The notes beneath the pieces are model-generated. The model ran no database searches, was not told the DNA's origin, and worked only from the letters and a program-made list of their open reading frames with translations. 64,000 nucleotides of DNA. Source: BJGO01 sp964640655 (GTDB lineage: Bacteria; Bacteroidota; Bacteroidia; Chitinophagales; UBA10324). Location of the stretch: contig CAZXFT010000001.1 of the NCBI GenBank assembly GCA_964640655.1, forward strand, positions 147,531-211,530. The letters are read 5' to 3'. Below, piece after piece: positions 46,714 through 57,500 of this stretch. A program made the translations under genes and the position numbers. Each line of letters opens with the position of its first letter. Within the stretch, counting starts at the first letter, position 1.

Positions 46714-48516
46714 ATGTGTGGTATAACCGGAATAATTTCACAACATCCAATTGACGAAGCAAGATTGTCAAAAATGTCGGATGCCATTAAACATCGTGGT
46801 CCTGATGGAAAATGGTACTGGTTCAATCAGGATAAAAATGTGGCGCTGGCTTATCGCAGATTGGCAGTAGTTGATAAAGACGCTTATAACACTACGCCTT
46901 TTGTATGGCAAAATAAATATCTCATTCTGTTTAACGGAGAAATATATAATTACCGTGAGCTTAAAAAATTTCTGGAACCGTTGGGTTTTTCATTTCAAAC
47001 TCATTCAGATGCTGAAGTGATTCCACCGCTGTATCAGTTATATGGAACAGATATGGCCAAACATATCAATGGCATGTTTGCCATTGCCATATGGGATCTG
47101 GAAAAGAAGATGCTGTTTGCAGTTCGCGATCGCTTTGGTGAAAAGCCTTTCTTTTTCACTCAGACAAATAATGAGTTTGCTTTCGCATCGGAGATGAAAG
47201 CCTTGTGGGCAGGAGGTTATCCGAAAGAATCCGATGGTCGTATGTTGTTCGATTATCTCGTTTATAATGTTGTTGAAGATGCTAATAATCCTGAAAGAAC
47301 ATTTTATAAAAACATTCATCGTTTGCCTGCGGCGCACTGGATAACATATGAAAATGGAGAAATTCGTAAAGGATGTTACTGGCAATTAGAATCAAAACAG
47401 AGATACGCTGGGAATATTGATGACGCAATTACAAAAGCTAATGAGTTGTTCGATAGTAGCGTGGCTTCTATGCTTAGCGCTGATGCTCCTTTAGGCTTTG
47501 GTATTTCTGGCGGGCTGGACTCGTCAGCAGTTTTTTCGCAGGCCATGAAACATTTACCCGAAGATTCTTTCCCGCAAACATATACAGCGCGTATACATGA
47601 CAGCGAGTTTGATGAAGGTCCCTATGTAAATTCTCTACTGAATCGCTATGCCGCACACAACTCTCAGGCATGGGTGAATGAAGATTTAATTCTTCAAAAA
47701 CTACCACAGATACTTTATCATCAGGAAGAACCCATTAGTGATTTAACTGTCCTAGCGCAATGGATGTTGATGGAAAAAGTGGGAGAAAAGAAAACAAAAG
47801 TATTGCTGGATGGTCAAGGTGCCGATGAAATTTTGGCAGGCTATACATACTTCTATGAGATATTGCTGAAACAGCTTGGAGTACAATCGTGGCGAAAAAT
47901 GTTAAAGGCAAACAGGGCATTTTACGATAAGCGTGGCAGTTATTACCCTCTGAAAATGCGTATGGCAGGTGAAATCTATTTCCCGAATATGCTGCATCAA
48001 CTTGGATATATTAAAAGACATTTTCTATCTCCTACATACTTCTCATTTTTAAGTAATGATTTTTTGAACGATTATAAACACGATGAAACACCATTTCCTG
48101 TTTTTAATCAAGTGGATGAGTTGCTTCACTACCGTACTACTGTTTATGGTTTGCACAAATTATTACGCTATGCCGATCGCAATAGTATGGCCCATGGTGT
48201 TGAGGTTCGTTTTCCATTTTTAAATCATCAATTTGTAGAGTTCATCTTTTCACTTCCGTTGGATTTGAAAATTCATGACGGCTGGTCTAAATATATATTA
48301 CGCCGTATGATGGAAAAACAATTACCCTCTTCTATAACATGGCGCATTAATAAGTTGGGCTATCATGTGCCGGTTGAAAAATGGCTCGAGCATCCGAGGG
48401 TAAAAGAAATGATCAGGGAGTCAAAACAGAAAATGGTTCAATCTGGTATCATCAGACGTGATTCGAAGGCACATCCGCGCGATCTGGCTATCTTCATCAG
48501 CTCTCATTTTTTATAG
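46714..48516 (+). CDS. asnB: asparagine synthase-type amidotransferase of the glycan operon
   Basis: A 600-residue class II amidotransferase. Cys2 in MCGITGI is the nucleophile, with FNGEIYNY near 73-80. The synthetase PP-loop is SGGLDSS at 265-271, and LLDGQGADEILAGY is the ATP-binding second motif. It differs from the 1492 copy in length and C-terminus and lies in a glycan operon, so the acceptor may be a uronate or another sugar carboxylate rather than aspartate. The two copies share the catalytic elements but diverge elsewhere. Confidence 0.9.
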   Translation: MCGITGIISQHPIDEARLSKMSDAIKHRGPDGKWYWFNQDKNVALAYRRLAVVDKDAYNTTPFVWQNKYLILFNGEIYNYRELKKFLEPLGFSFQTHSDAEVIPPLYQLYGTDMAKHINGMFAIAIWDLEKKMLFAVRDRFGEKPFFFTQTNNEFAFASEMKALWAGGYPKESDGRMLFDYLVYNVVEDANNPERTFYKNIHRLPAAHWITYENGEIRKGCYWQLESKQRYAGNIDDAITKANELFDSSVASMLSADAPLGFGISGGLDSSAVFSQAMKHLPEDSFPQTYTARIHDSEFDEGPYVNSLLNRYAAHNSQAWVNEDLILQKLPQILYHQEEPISDLTVLAQWMLMEKVGEKKTKVLLDGQGADEILAGYTYFYEILLKQLGVQSWRKMLKANRAFYDKRGSYYPLKMRMAGEIYFPNMLHQLGYIKRHFLSPTYFSFLSNDFLNDYKHDETPFPVFNQVDELLHYRTTVYGLHKLLRYADRNSMAHGVEVRFPFLNHQFVEFIFSLPLDLKIHDGWSKYILRRMMEKQLPSSITWRINKLGYHVPVEKWLEHPRVKEMIRESKQKMVQSGIIRRDSKAHPRDLAIFISSHFL

Positions 48517-48530
48517 TACCTTGCGCTGTT

Positions 48531-49256
48531 ATGAGTGAACGAAAAATTGTTGGTATCCATCAACCCAACTTTTTACCTTGGCTGGGTTATTTTCATAAGA
48601 TGGTGCGCTCCGATGTTTTTGTGCTGCTGGATGATGTGCAATATTCAAAGAACTCCGTAGGCAACCGTTCTTTCCTACGTAGAAAAGACGGACAAGCATC
48701 ATACCTTACTGCACCTGTAAAACTTTCAAAAAAGGCCTTTCAGAATTATAATGAAATAGAGCTTGACTATGGTCCAAGGTGGCCTCATAAGGGATTGAAC
48801 ATGGTAAAAGATGCTTATCAAAAAGCACCGTATTTTCAACAATTATATCCTGCTATTTCTGAAATTATTTTACAGCATCATCCACATCTGGCATCACTTA
48901 ATATTGCTTTGATCAACTTTGTTATTCAATACTTGAATATTCAAACAAAAATCGTGATGTCTCACACCATCAATGTGGATGATGCTCAAAAGAGTGATTT
49001 AGTACTTGAAATAAATAAACAGTTGAAGGCTTCTATTTATCTTTCCGGCACTGGAGCAAAAAAATACAACGATGAACAAAGCTTCAGAGAAAATAATATT
49101 GAAGTTGCTTATACTCAATTTACTATTGCCGATGAGTACAAAGCACGGGATGAAAAAAATGAACTGGTAAACCTCAGTATTTTACATTTCCTATTCAACT
49201 ACGATGTTGAAAAAATCAGGGAGTTAGTTTTTTGTAACACAGTAGCAGCATATTAA
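48531..49256 (+). CDS. WbqC family protein
   Basis: A 241-residue protein of the WbqC family. The opening IVGIHQPNFLPWLGYFHKM is the family hallmark, followed by FVLLDDVQYSKNSVGNRSF. WbqC-type proteins recur in O-antigen and aminosugar loci and are thought to act as N-acyltransferase- or aminotransferase-linked enzymes; biochemistry is limited. It is the last gene of the operon (15 bases after the AsnB-type gene). Confidence 0.88.
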   Translation: MSERKIVGIHQPNFLPWLGYFHKMVRSDVFVLLDDVQYSKNSVGNRSFLRRKDGQASYLTAPVKLSKKAFQNYNEIELDYGPRWPHKGLNMVKDAYQKAPYFQQLYPAISEIILQHHPHLASLNIALINFVIQYLNIQTKIVMSHTINVDDAQKSDLVLEINKQLKASIYLSGTGAKKYNDEQSFRENNIEVAYTQFTIADEYKARDEKNELVNLSILHFLFNYDVEKIRELVFCNTVAAY

Positions 49257-49352
49257 TCATTTTAGCGATTCACTCAAATTGTTTTTTGCATCGTTGATGT
49301 AAATTAAAATTTCAGTGCATTGAATATGATTATTTTCGTTGCTTTATTTTTT

Positions 49353-50258
49353 ATGCCTATTCTTGAACTCAAACAAGTTGACAAGTTCTATGACAAATAC
49401 CACGCACTACGTGGCATTCATCTCAATATAGAACCACAAAGTATTTTCGGTTTACTTGGCCCTAATGGTGCCGGTAAAACAACGATGATCCGCATCATTA
49501 CCGGCATCACAGCAGCTGATAGTGGAGAAGTAATATTTAATGGCAAACCTTTTCAGGAACATCATGTGGAAGAGATTGGCTATATGCCAGAAGAGCGTGG
49601 TTTGTACAAAAAAATGAAAGTATGGGAACAACTGGTTTATCTGGCGCAATTGAAAGGGCTCTCGGCCAAGGTAGCCAAGGATAAAGTATATGCCTGGATG
49701 GAGAAGATGGAAATTAAAGATTGGTGGAGCAAAAAGATAGAAGAACTCTCAAAAGGAATGAGCCAGAAAATTCAGTTTATCTCAACCGTAGTTCACGAAC
49801 CCAAGCTGATAATTCTGGACGAACCATTTTCAGGTTTAGATCCAGTTAATTCTATATTGATTCAGAACGAAATAGAAGAGCTGAGAAAGAAAGGTGCTAC
49901 AATATTATTTTCTACGCATCGTATGGAACAGGTGGAAGAGATCTGTGAAAATATAGCACTCATCAATAAAGGAGGCATTATTCTTAATGGAAAAGTAAAA
50001 GACATTAAACAGCAGTTTAAACAAAACTTGTTTGCAGTGGAGTGTAAGGATGTAACACCAGTATTACGGGAAGAATATTTTGAAACAGTCAGTAAAGAGG
50101 ATAACCGGCTACATATCAGGCTGAAGAATGGGGCTACTTCAAAAGACTTGCTTAAAACACTGGTGGAACAGGATTCAGATCTCTTATCCTATCATGAAAT
50201 GTTGCCAACGCTTAACGAAATATTTATTCAACAAGTAACCGAACAAACACATGAATAA
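49353..50258 (+). CDS. ABC-2 type exporter ATP-binding protein (NatA-like)
   Basis: A 301-residue ATPase from the ATG at 49353. Walker A GPNGAGKTTM, signature LSKGMSQKIQF, Walker B LIILDEPFSGLDP, then a C-terminal extension of about 80 residues typical of NatA-like exporters. An upstream TTG at 49320 would precede the TATTTTCG element (49331-49338), so the ATG is preferred. It pairs with the permease gene, whose start overlaps by 8 bases. Confidence 0.9.
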   Translation: MPILELKQVDKFYDKYHALRGIHLNIEPQSIFGLLGPNGAGKTTMIRIITGITAADSGEVIFNGKPFQEHHVEEIGYMPEERGLYKKMKVWEQLVYLAQLKGLSAKVAKDKVYAWMEKMEIKDWWSKKIEELSKGMSQKIQFISTVVHEPKLIILDEPFSGLDPVNSILIQNEIEELRKKGATILFSTHRMEQVEEICENIALINKGGIILNGKVKDIKQQFKQNLFAVECKDVTPVLREEYFETVSKEDNRLHIRLKNGATSKDLLKTLVEQDSDLLSYHEMLPTLNEIFIQQVTEQTHE

Positions 50259-51546
50259 AACCTGGATCATCATTAAGCGAGAGTATATCACTCGCGTGAG
50301 AAAAAAATTATTTCTGGTTACCACCATTCTTGCGCCATTGGGCATTGCCTTAATTACCATACTGCCTATTTTGATGAGTAAGGTTTCAACGGAGAAGAGT
50401 AGCATTGGTGTAATTGACAAAAGCAATTTGTTTTTTGAGAAATTGCAGAATGACAACAACATGGAGTTTGTGTATCTCAGTGAGAATTATGATCAGGCTA
50501 AAGAGGGTTATCAGACGGCTGGATTAACCGGATTACTCTATATCTCACCCGATTTCAATATGTATGAAGGCACGGGTGTTGAATATTTCTCCAATGATCA
50601 GATAGGTTTGAAAACACAATCCAACATTGAAACGCAGATGTCCAGAATCACGCGCGAAATAAAATTGGCTAAGGTTGATATTACTCCGGATATGATTGAT
50701 CAACTAAGTAAAGATGTGCGTATAAAAGCTATAGTCAGCAATGAGCGTGGCACACAAGAAGGAAATACCGCCATTGCCACAATGATAGGTTCTGTGATGG
50801 GCTTTATTATTTATATAGTGATGTTGATGTACGGCACCATGGTAATGCGAGGTGTTATGGAAGAAAAAACTAACCGTATTGCAGAGGTGATGGTTTCTTC
50901 TGTTAAACCATTCCAACTGATGCTCGGTAAGATTATCGGTATCGGAATGGTTGGTCTCACTCAATTTATCATCTGGATTATTCTTGTGGCATTAATTCAG
51001 ATGGGAGTTGGGTTGATGTATAGCGATCAATTATCACAATTACAGAATCTGCCATCTGCAGGTATGATGCAACAACAACAAAGTGTTTCCGGAATTGCTA
51101 AAGTCTTCGAAGGTGTGTCGCAGTTGCCCTGGGGTTATATTGTTTCCTTGTTTCTATTCTTTTTCATGGGGGGCTACATGTTGTATGCTGCATTGTTTGC
51201 CGCAGTAGGTTCAGCAACCGGTGAAGAAGGAGACCAATCACTCACATTTATTGTAACACTACCCGTTATCATTTCTATCATGATTATGGTCAATATACTC
51301 GAGCAACCCAACGGCACGCTGGCAATAGTTTCATCTATGATCCCGTTTACAGCACCAATTGTGATGTGCGCAAGACTACCATTTCAACCACCGGCTTGGC
51401 AAGTTATATTATCAATGACTTCTTTAGCCATAGGATTTTTATTTACAACATGGCTTGCAGGAAGAATTTATCGCGTCGGAATATTAATGTATGGCAAGAA
51501 AGTGAGTTTTAAGGAGTTAGGGAAGTGGCTGTTTTATAAAGGATAA
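50251..51546 (+). CDS. ABC-2 type exporter permease (NatB-like)
   Basis: A 431-residue permease. Helix 1 (about 20-43) is followed by a large extracytoplasmic domain (about 45-165) and then five or six helices from about 170, with EEKTNRIAEVMVSSVKPFQ at 206-224 (a NatB/ABC-2 family signature). Together with the upstream ATPase it would export sodium, a drug or a peptide. Its start overlaps the ATPase stop. The next gene starts 3 bases after its stop. Confidence 0.9.
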   Translation: MNKTWIIIKREYITRVRKKLFLVTTILAPLGIALITILPILMSKVSTEKSSIGVIDKSNLFFEKLQNDNNMEFVYLSENYDQAKEGYQTAGLTGLLYISPDFNMYEGTGVEYFSNDQIGLKTQSNIETQMSRITREIKLAKVDITPDMIDQLSKDVRIKAIVSNERGTQEGNTAIATMIGSVMGFIIYIVMLMYGTMVMRGVMEEKTNRIAEVMVSSVKPFQLMLGKIIGIGMVGLTQFIIWIILVALIQMGVGLMYSDQLSQLQNLPSAGMMQQQQSVSGIAKVFEGVSQLPWGYIVSLFLFFFMGGYMLYAALFAAVGSATGEEGDQSLTFIVTLPVIISIMIMVNILEQPNGTLAIVSSMIPFTAPIVMCARLPFQPPAWQVILSMTSLAIGFLFTTWLAGRIYRVGILMYGKKVSFKELGKWLFYKG

Positions 51547-51549
51547 TTG

Positions 51550-52581
51550 ATGAAGAATAATATTGCACGCATTGTCATACTTTTAGGGGGATTAGTATTT
51601 GTAATATTTCTGTTTGTAGGAAACTGTAAACGAAGTACAGATAATCAACAACAGCAGGATAAGCCCGATAATAATACTCGGGTTCAATTGAAACAAGCAC
51701 CGCAATTTGATTCCGACAGTGCATACTTCTTTACTCAAAAGCAAATTGCTTTTGGACCGCGAATACCGGGAAGCAAAGAACATAAAGCCTGCGGCGATTG
51801 GCTAGAAAAGCAAATGCGCCAATATGCTGATACTATATATGTTCAATCAGGAAGTGTAAAAATTTATAACGGTAATCAAGTGCCAATGCGAAATATCATA
51901 GCCACATTTAATCCCAAAGCCACTAAGCGCATTTTACTTTTTGCCCACTGGGATACGAGACCTTATGCCGACCAGGATAAACAAAATAATAAAGCACGCT
52001 TCGACGGTGCCGACGACGGAGCTGCATCTACAGCCCTTCTTATCGAAATAGCACGTGTATTGTCTCAACAAAAACCGGATTTAGGAATTGACCTGGCATT
52101 GTTCGATGTTGAAGATTATGGAGCTCATAAAGAAGATAAAACGCACGAAGAAAGAGACACCTATGCTTTAGGTACTCAATACTGGTGTAAGAATCCACAC
52201 ATTAAAAATTATCATGCGTATTATGGGGTGTTGCTAGATATGTGTTCTGCTTATGGTGCACAACTCAAAATGGAAGGTCACAGCATGCAATTTGCTCCAA
52301 GTGTTGTACAGACAGTTTGGAGCACCGCATCGGCATTAGGTTACAGCAATCTGTTTGTGAACGAACGTGTTCAGGCAATTATAGATGATCACTACTATGT
52401 CAATAAAATTGCAGGCATACCGAGTATAGATATCATTTGGTTAGACAACACTACACAAACGGGTTTTGCGCCTCACTGGCACACGCTGAACGATAACATC
52501 AAAGTGATTGATAAAACTAATATGAAAGCTGTTGGGCAAACATTGCTCACTGTTTTGTTCAACGAGAAAGCTTCTCTCTAA
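51550..52581 (+). CDS. M28-family zinc peptidase or glutaminyl cyclase-like lipoprotein
   Basis: A 343-residue lipoprotein from the ATG at 51550, with signal helix ending FVGNC. M28 zinc sites are present: AHWDTRP, GADDGAAST, DVEDYG and HWHTLND near 320. This arrangement is shared by M28 aminopeptidases and glutaminyl-peptide cyclotransferases. The HWHTLND motif and the Asp/Glu set fit a cyclotransferase-like member. It should act in the periplasm or on the cell surface. It lies next to the ABC-2 exporter genes but nothing links their roles. Confidence 0.88.
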   Translation: MKNNIARIVILLGGLVFVIFLFVGNCKRSTDNQQQQDKPDNNTRVQLKQAPQFDSDSAYFFTQKQIAFGPRIPGSKEHKACGDWLEKQMRQYADTIYVQSGSVKIYNGNQVPMRNIIATFNPKATKRILLFAHWDTRPYADQDKQNNKARFDGADDGAASTALLIEIARVLSQQKPDLGIDLALFDVEDYGAHKEDKTHEERDTYALGTQYWCKNPHIKNYHAYYGVLLDMCSAYGAQLKMEGHSMQFAPSVVQTVWSTASALGYSNLFVNERVQAIIDDHYYVNKIAGIPSIDIIWLDNTTQTGFAPHWHTLNDNIKVIDKTNMKAVGQTLLTVLFNEKASL

Positions 52582-52681
52582 TTTTTTTAGCACGCAATAC
52601 ATCTTTACGAAAGTATGGAGATGAATACCATTTCTGATAGATGCATAACATATACCCATCAGAAAAATTGCTTGAAGAGTT

Positions 52682-53269
52682 TTATTGGTTTGATAAATAC
52701 TTGGCGGTTACTTCACTACACAATGATGTGAAGAAATCTTTAAACATTGATTTCATAAGCTCCTGATGCTCTCTGAATATGTCATATGACAAGGGCAGGT
52801 TGTTATTAAACTTTATTCTTTTCGACATATTCATTAATGTGGTTTGTATGCCCTGTGCATTGTCATATCTGCAAAACCAATTGTGCTTGCACATGTAATG
52901 AAGCACATACTTTCCCTTTAATCCCATATGTTTTTTGTTGTTAGACAGAATGTTGTAAACCGACTCGGCAAACTGAGGAAGCGGTTCGGATACATACAGA
53001 TGAAAATCAGAGGCAATAATGTGGTCGTATATTATATCGAGCGCAACACCTGAGAGTTTTCCTACAGCTGGCCGCAGGAGTTCTCTGCAGGCAACAGATG
53101 ATGGGTGGCTGTCGGTAAATTCATCTATAAAACGATGCATTAAAATACCGTGAGCTATGCGTTCAGGGAAGCCAGTGTACTTATTGCCTTTAACAAAGTC
53201 AGCAATAAAATTTCCAACAACCAATTCTTCGTCGGGGTGGGAGAGTATGAAATGACCGAGGTAATTCAC
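52682..53269 (-). CDS. ACP phosphodiesterase-like (AcpH family) protein
   Basis: A 195-residue metal-dependent hydrolase of the HD-like AcpH fold. The start MNYLGHFILS is followed by GNFIADFVKG near 19-28, HRFIDEFTDSHP near 46-57 and DIIYDHIIASDF near 80-91, the conserved His/Asp metal ligands. In E. coli AcpH removes the phosphopantetheine arm from acyl carrier protein. Gap of 100 bases to the convergent M28 gene without a clear terminator. Confidence 0.9.
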   Translation of the reverse strand: MNYLGHFILSHPDEELVVGNFIADFVKGNKYTGFPERIAHGILMHRFIDEFTDSHPSSVACRELLRPAVGKLSGVALDIIYDHIIASDFHLYVSEPLPQFAESVYNILSNNKKHMGLKGKYVLHYMCKHNWFCRYDNAQGIQTTLMNMSKRIKFNNNLPLSYDIFREHQELMKSMFKDFFTSLCSEVTAKYLSNQ

Positions 53270-53285
53270 TGCACAAATGAAGGTA

Positions 53286-54587
53286 TTATTTCATCAGGCC
53301 GTATTTCTTCATATAAATTTCAAACAGATCTTTCTGCTTGTTGCTTAAATCAAGCTGACGTCCTTGAATAAATGCATATACTACTTTGTTACTCTTCATA
53401 TCTAACAGGTCCCCGTTTGAAACCACTATGTTGGCGTCTTTGCCGGTTTCCAGTGTTCCTGTATTATTATCTATGCCCAGAATTTTTGCTGCATTCAGCG
53501 TAATGGATTTTAGTGCAGTTTCTGCATTCAACCCATAAGGTACAGGCTGCGAAGCATTGAATGGCAGGTTACGTTCCTGCCAGAAGTTATCGGTGCTGTT
53601 GCAGTATAATACTCCGGCAGACTCTAACAAATAAGGTGTTTTGTATGCTATATCATAATCATCATCGGCTGTGGGAGGCAGTGCTTGATTGCGATGTAGT
53701 ATTACAGGAACATTATTTTCTTTTAGCAGGCGTGTGCACTTCCACGATTCTCTGCCGCCAACAATCACACATGTCAGATTCATCTCTTTAGCAAACAAAA
53801 CTGCCGCATTTATTTCTGTAGCGAGTGAAGCATGAACGTAAAGCTTTTTATTGCCGTTAAATAATCCGCACATAGCTTCCGATTGCAAATCTTTTTCAAG
53901 GCGCGAAACAGAACAATAGGCTCTGGCATCAGAAAAGTATTTTTTGATGACATCAACATCGCGCTGATAACTTTTATTCTGCGAAACAGTGCCATCTCCA
54001 TTTTCATCAAACTGATATTTAAAGTATGATGGCCAATTCAGATGTATGCCTTCATCGGTTTTATAAGCAGCGTCTTCCCAATTCCATGCATCCAGCTGCA
54101 CTACACTGGATTGTCCGCTGATAACACCGCCTTGTGGAACAATTTGTGCAAGCAAAACACCATTGCTTCTAATGGTTGGTGTAACCTTAGAATCGGTGTT
54201 GTAAGAAATGATAGATCTGACACAGGGATTAAAGGAACCTACTTCAGAGTAATCGTTTGTGGCACGCACCATTTCAATTTCTTGCAAGCCAATGTGTGTA
54301 TTGGCTGATATTAATCCGGGATAAACATCTTTACCGTATACATCTATCACTTTAGCTTTCGATAGATCAAGTCGAATTGTAGTAGCATCACCTACGAAAA
54401 CAATTTTGCCATTTTCAAATCCTATGGCGCTGTTTTCAATTACTTGTCCATTACCAATATGTGCGCGACCGTTCATTAAAACAATCAGCGATTCTTGCTT
54501 TTTGCCTGGAACCTGCATTTGAGCAAATGATGTACCTGCAACAAGTAATAAGAAGAGTATGAGAGAATATTTTTTCATCGTTATCAT
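53286..54587 (-). CDS. amidohydrolase-like secreted protein, metal site incomplete
   Basis: A 433-residue amidohydrolase-fold protein with signal peptide (MKKYSLILFLLLVAGTSFAQ). It has the beta-sandwich start and a TIM-barrel with the closing GTLETGKDANIVV segment and LNAAKILGI. The first metal motif is NTH at 96-98 instead of the usual HxH, and the final metal-binding Asp is not apparent (STDNFWQ occurs there). It is therefore probably not a normal enzyme of the family. It starts at the stop of the 1002-residue amidohydrolase gene (TAATG overlap), so the two are translationally coupled. Start at 54587 or 54578 (MKKY). Confidence 0.85.
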   Translation of the reverse strand: MITMKKYSLILFLLLVAGTSFAQMQVPGKKQESLIVLMNGRAHIGNGQVIENSAIGFENGKIVFVGDATTIRLDLSKAKVIDVYGKDVYPGLISANTHIGLQEIEMVRATNDYSEVGSFNPCVRSIISYNTDSKVTPTIRSNGVLLAQIVPQGGVISGQSSVVQLDAWNWEDAAYKTDEGIHLNWPSYFKYQFDENGDGTVSQNKSYQRDVDVIKKYFSDARAYCSVSRLEKDLQSEAMCGLFNGNKKLYVHASLATEINAAVLFAKEMNLTCVIVGGRESWKCTRLLKENNVPVILHRNQALPPTADDDYDIAYKTPYLLESAGVLYCNSTDNFWQERNLPFNASQPVPYGLNAETALKSITLNAAKILGIDNNTGTLETGKDANIVVSNGDLLDMKSNKVVYAFIQGRQLDLSNKQKDLFEIYMKKYGLMK

Positions 54588-57500
54588 TATTTTACAAAAT
54601 CACCTTCCGAATCGCAGTGATAAAGTTGGTTAACATAAATGCTTATAGGTTGTGTTTGTGTGCCATTTTGTTTGGCTTCGTACATCAGTTTTAGCAAGCG
54701 TGTTTTTTCATTGCGTATATACTCTTCTTTCTTCTCGTTTTCTTCCAGATTGAAATAGCAAATGCCATCCACATAAGTTTGCTCGCACAAAGAATACATG
54801 CTCAGTGGATTGCCCGACCATAAAACAACATCGGCATCTTTACCCACTTTAATACTTCCGGTGTATTGATCCACGTGCAGCAGTTTTGCAGGATTCAGCG
54901 TAACTAATTTCCATGCATCTTCTTCGCTCATTCCTCCATACATTACTGCTTTGGCAGCTTCCTGATTCAGGCGGCGAGCCATCTCGGCATCGTCGGAATT
55001 AAAAGCCGTAACGATGCCTACCTGATTTAATATGGTGCCGTTGTAAGGAATGGCATCAATTACTTCGTATTTATAAGCCCACCAATCGCTGAAGCTCGAA
55101 GCACCTGCACCGTGTGCTTTCATCTTGTCTGCTACTTTATAGCCTTCAAGAATATGTGTGAAAGTGTTTATTGTAAAACCGAAAGAATCGGCAACATGCA
55201 TCAACATGTTGATTTCGCTTTGCACATAACTATGACAGGTAATAAAGCGCTGTTTGTTCATGATTTCAACCAAAGCATCTAACTCAAGGTCACGTCGCGG
55301 TGGTGTTGCTCCCGACTTCATTTTTGCATTCAACTTGTTATAGTCGCTCCATAGTTTTTCGTAAATGCGGGCACGGTTAAAGGCATCTACAATCAATTGT
55401 TCCACACCCATGCGTGTCTGAGGGAAGCGAACCGTGTTGCGGTCTCCCCAGTTTGATTGTTTCACATTTTCGCCAAGCGCAAATTTGATAAAGCCAGGCC
55501 AGCCACTGAACTTCAGTATGTCGGCATTACTGCCCCATCGAAGTTTAATAAGTTGAGTCTGTCCACCAATGGCATTGGCAGAGCCGTGTAATAAATGTGA
55601 AGCAGTAACTCCGCCAGCCAGCTGACGATAAATATTGACATCATTGGGCAACAAAACATCACCAATGCGCACTTCAGCAGTAACAGACTGTGTGCCTTCA
55701 TTTACACCTTTGTAAATAGCAATGTGCGAATGCTCGTCAATAATGCCACTGGTAAGGTGCTTGCCTGTGGCATCTATAATCAGGGCATTCACGGAAGCCA
55801 AATTTTTCCCAATGGCAGAAATTTTTCCGTTACTGATCAATACATCTGTATCTCTCAGTATGCCATCTTTCTCATTGGTCCATACTATAGCATTTTTAAA
55901 TAATACATTTTTAGGTTTGGGTAAGGTGTCAAAACCAAACGCCTGAAATGGATAAAGCAGAGAAGGAACTTCAATTTTCTTGGTCAGCTTGGCGGTATCC
56001 ACTTTAATGCTTGCTTCAATCATTGTGGCAGTCCACACGGCTGAGCTGCCGTATGCCAGAGTAGAGAAACCCTTCAGGGTGTCGTTGCTCAGATATCCGG
56101 TTAATATGTTTGCAGGTTGCTTACTGTTTTTTTCTAAAGAGTAGCTTAAAGCAATGTTTGGTTTGTTGTAGCTCACCTGTACCGGAAATTTTTCTTCACC
56201 CATTAAAATTTCGCCGCTGTAATTATTGTTTTGCAAAACAATGTTCAACTCAAACGGAGCCATTTTATTGATGATTAAACGGTACTTACCTTCTTTCAAA
56301 TCGTTGTAATCTTTTTTTACATCGTATGTTTTTCCGTTAATGATGTGCGAAGTGATTTTAAAATCGGGAGAGAAGATATAAACTGGACTAATAAAAAAAT
56401 TGGCAGGCATATCTTTCTGCAGCGAGCCTGCTAGCGAAGAAATATTTAATCGTGATGCAGGTTCAAATAAAAGTGCTTTGAGTGCTTCCACTTCGGGTAG
56501 TCCCATATCAACTGCTTTCCGTAAGTTATCAAAAAATTCTTTTTCGTTTTTACAGCCATAAGAAGTAATGATGAAGGGTATTTTTTTCTCAAACAAAATG
56601 CGTGCATTGAATGGAGCCAACTCCCAGTGTTTTAAATTCACTAAGGGAATGTAAGAAGCATCTATGGCGTTGCTCACATCATAAGGCAAAGGAAAGTTGA
56701 GTGGAATGATAACACAGGAATTGCTTGACTTGATGTCGTCGGCTATCTGATACTCTGCACCATTGCCTTTGATGATTATATTCAGATGAAACTCATCGGC
56801 AATTTTTTTAGCGCGTATAATATCATACTCATCTGTGCCTTCAAAAATGATTGGAAGATTCTGCGATTGATTCAGAGCCTGCAACGACAGATTAATTTCC
56901 TTTTTAGAGCCGCCATTTTGATACCATTGTGCATCGAATTGTGTCTGACGAATCAAGGCTATGGAGCCCATCAAAGATGAAGGGTAATCCTGTGTACTGC
57001 TACCTTTTTGAAAAGACCAAGCATTGGAAACAACAGGTTTCAGAATCATATTATGCTCGCGCTCATTACCACACATGGTCAGCGATGTGGTGCCGCGCAT
57101 AATTCCATCTTGTATTTGCGAAACACTGAAGCCAAAGCCCATGGCGCGTAATAGTTCTGCTTTTTTTTCGTCTACAGTAAAATAATCAGAAGCGTTCAAC
57201 TCTGGATGAATAGCTTCGTTCCAGTTGTAAGCACCCGGTTTGTCAGAAATAAATTTCGGACCTTGGCTTTGATCTTTTTTTCGCTCAGGTATCTTAATAC
57301 CATAACTGCTGAATATTTCTATAAACGAAGGATAAATCCATGCGCCGTTTAAATTTTCAACCACACAATCTTTTGGCAGCACAACATTAATACCTATGTC
57401 AACAATTTTGTTTTCACGCATCAGCAGGGTGGCATCGGTTAAGGTTTGGTTATAACTCACTTGAATATTGGCATGCGTGTAAGCAGTATAGGTTTTTGAT

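Noticed and set aside
52582..52681. Terminator between the M28 and AcpH-like genes
   Set aside because: The only pairing (TTCTGAT with ATCAGAA) has a loop of about 20 bases and no T-run.
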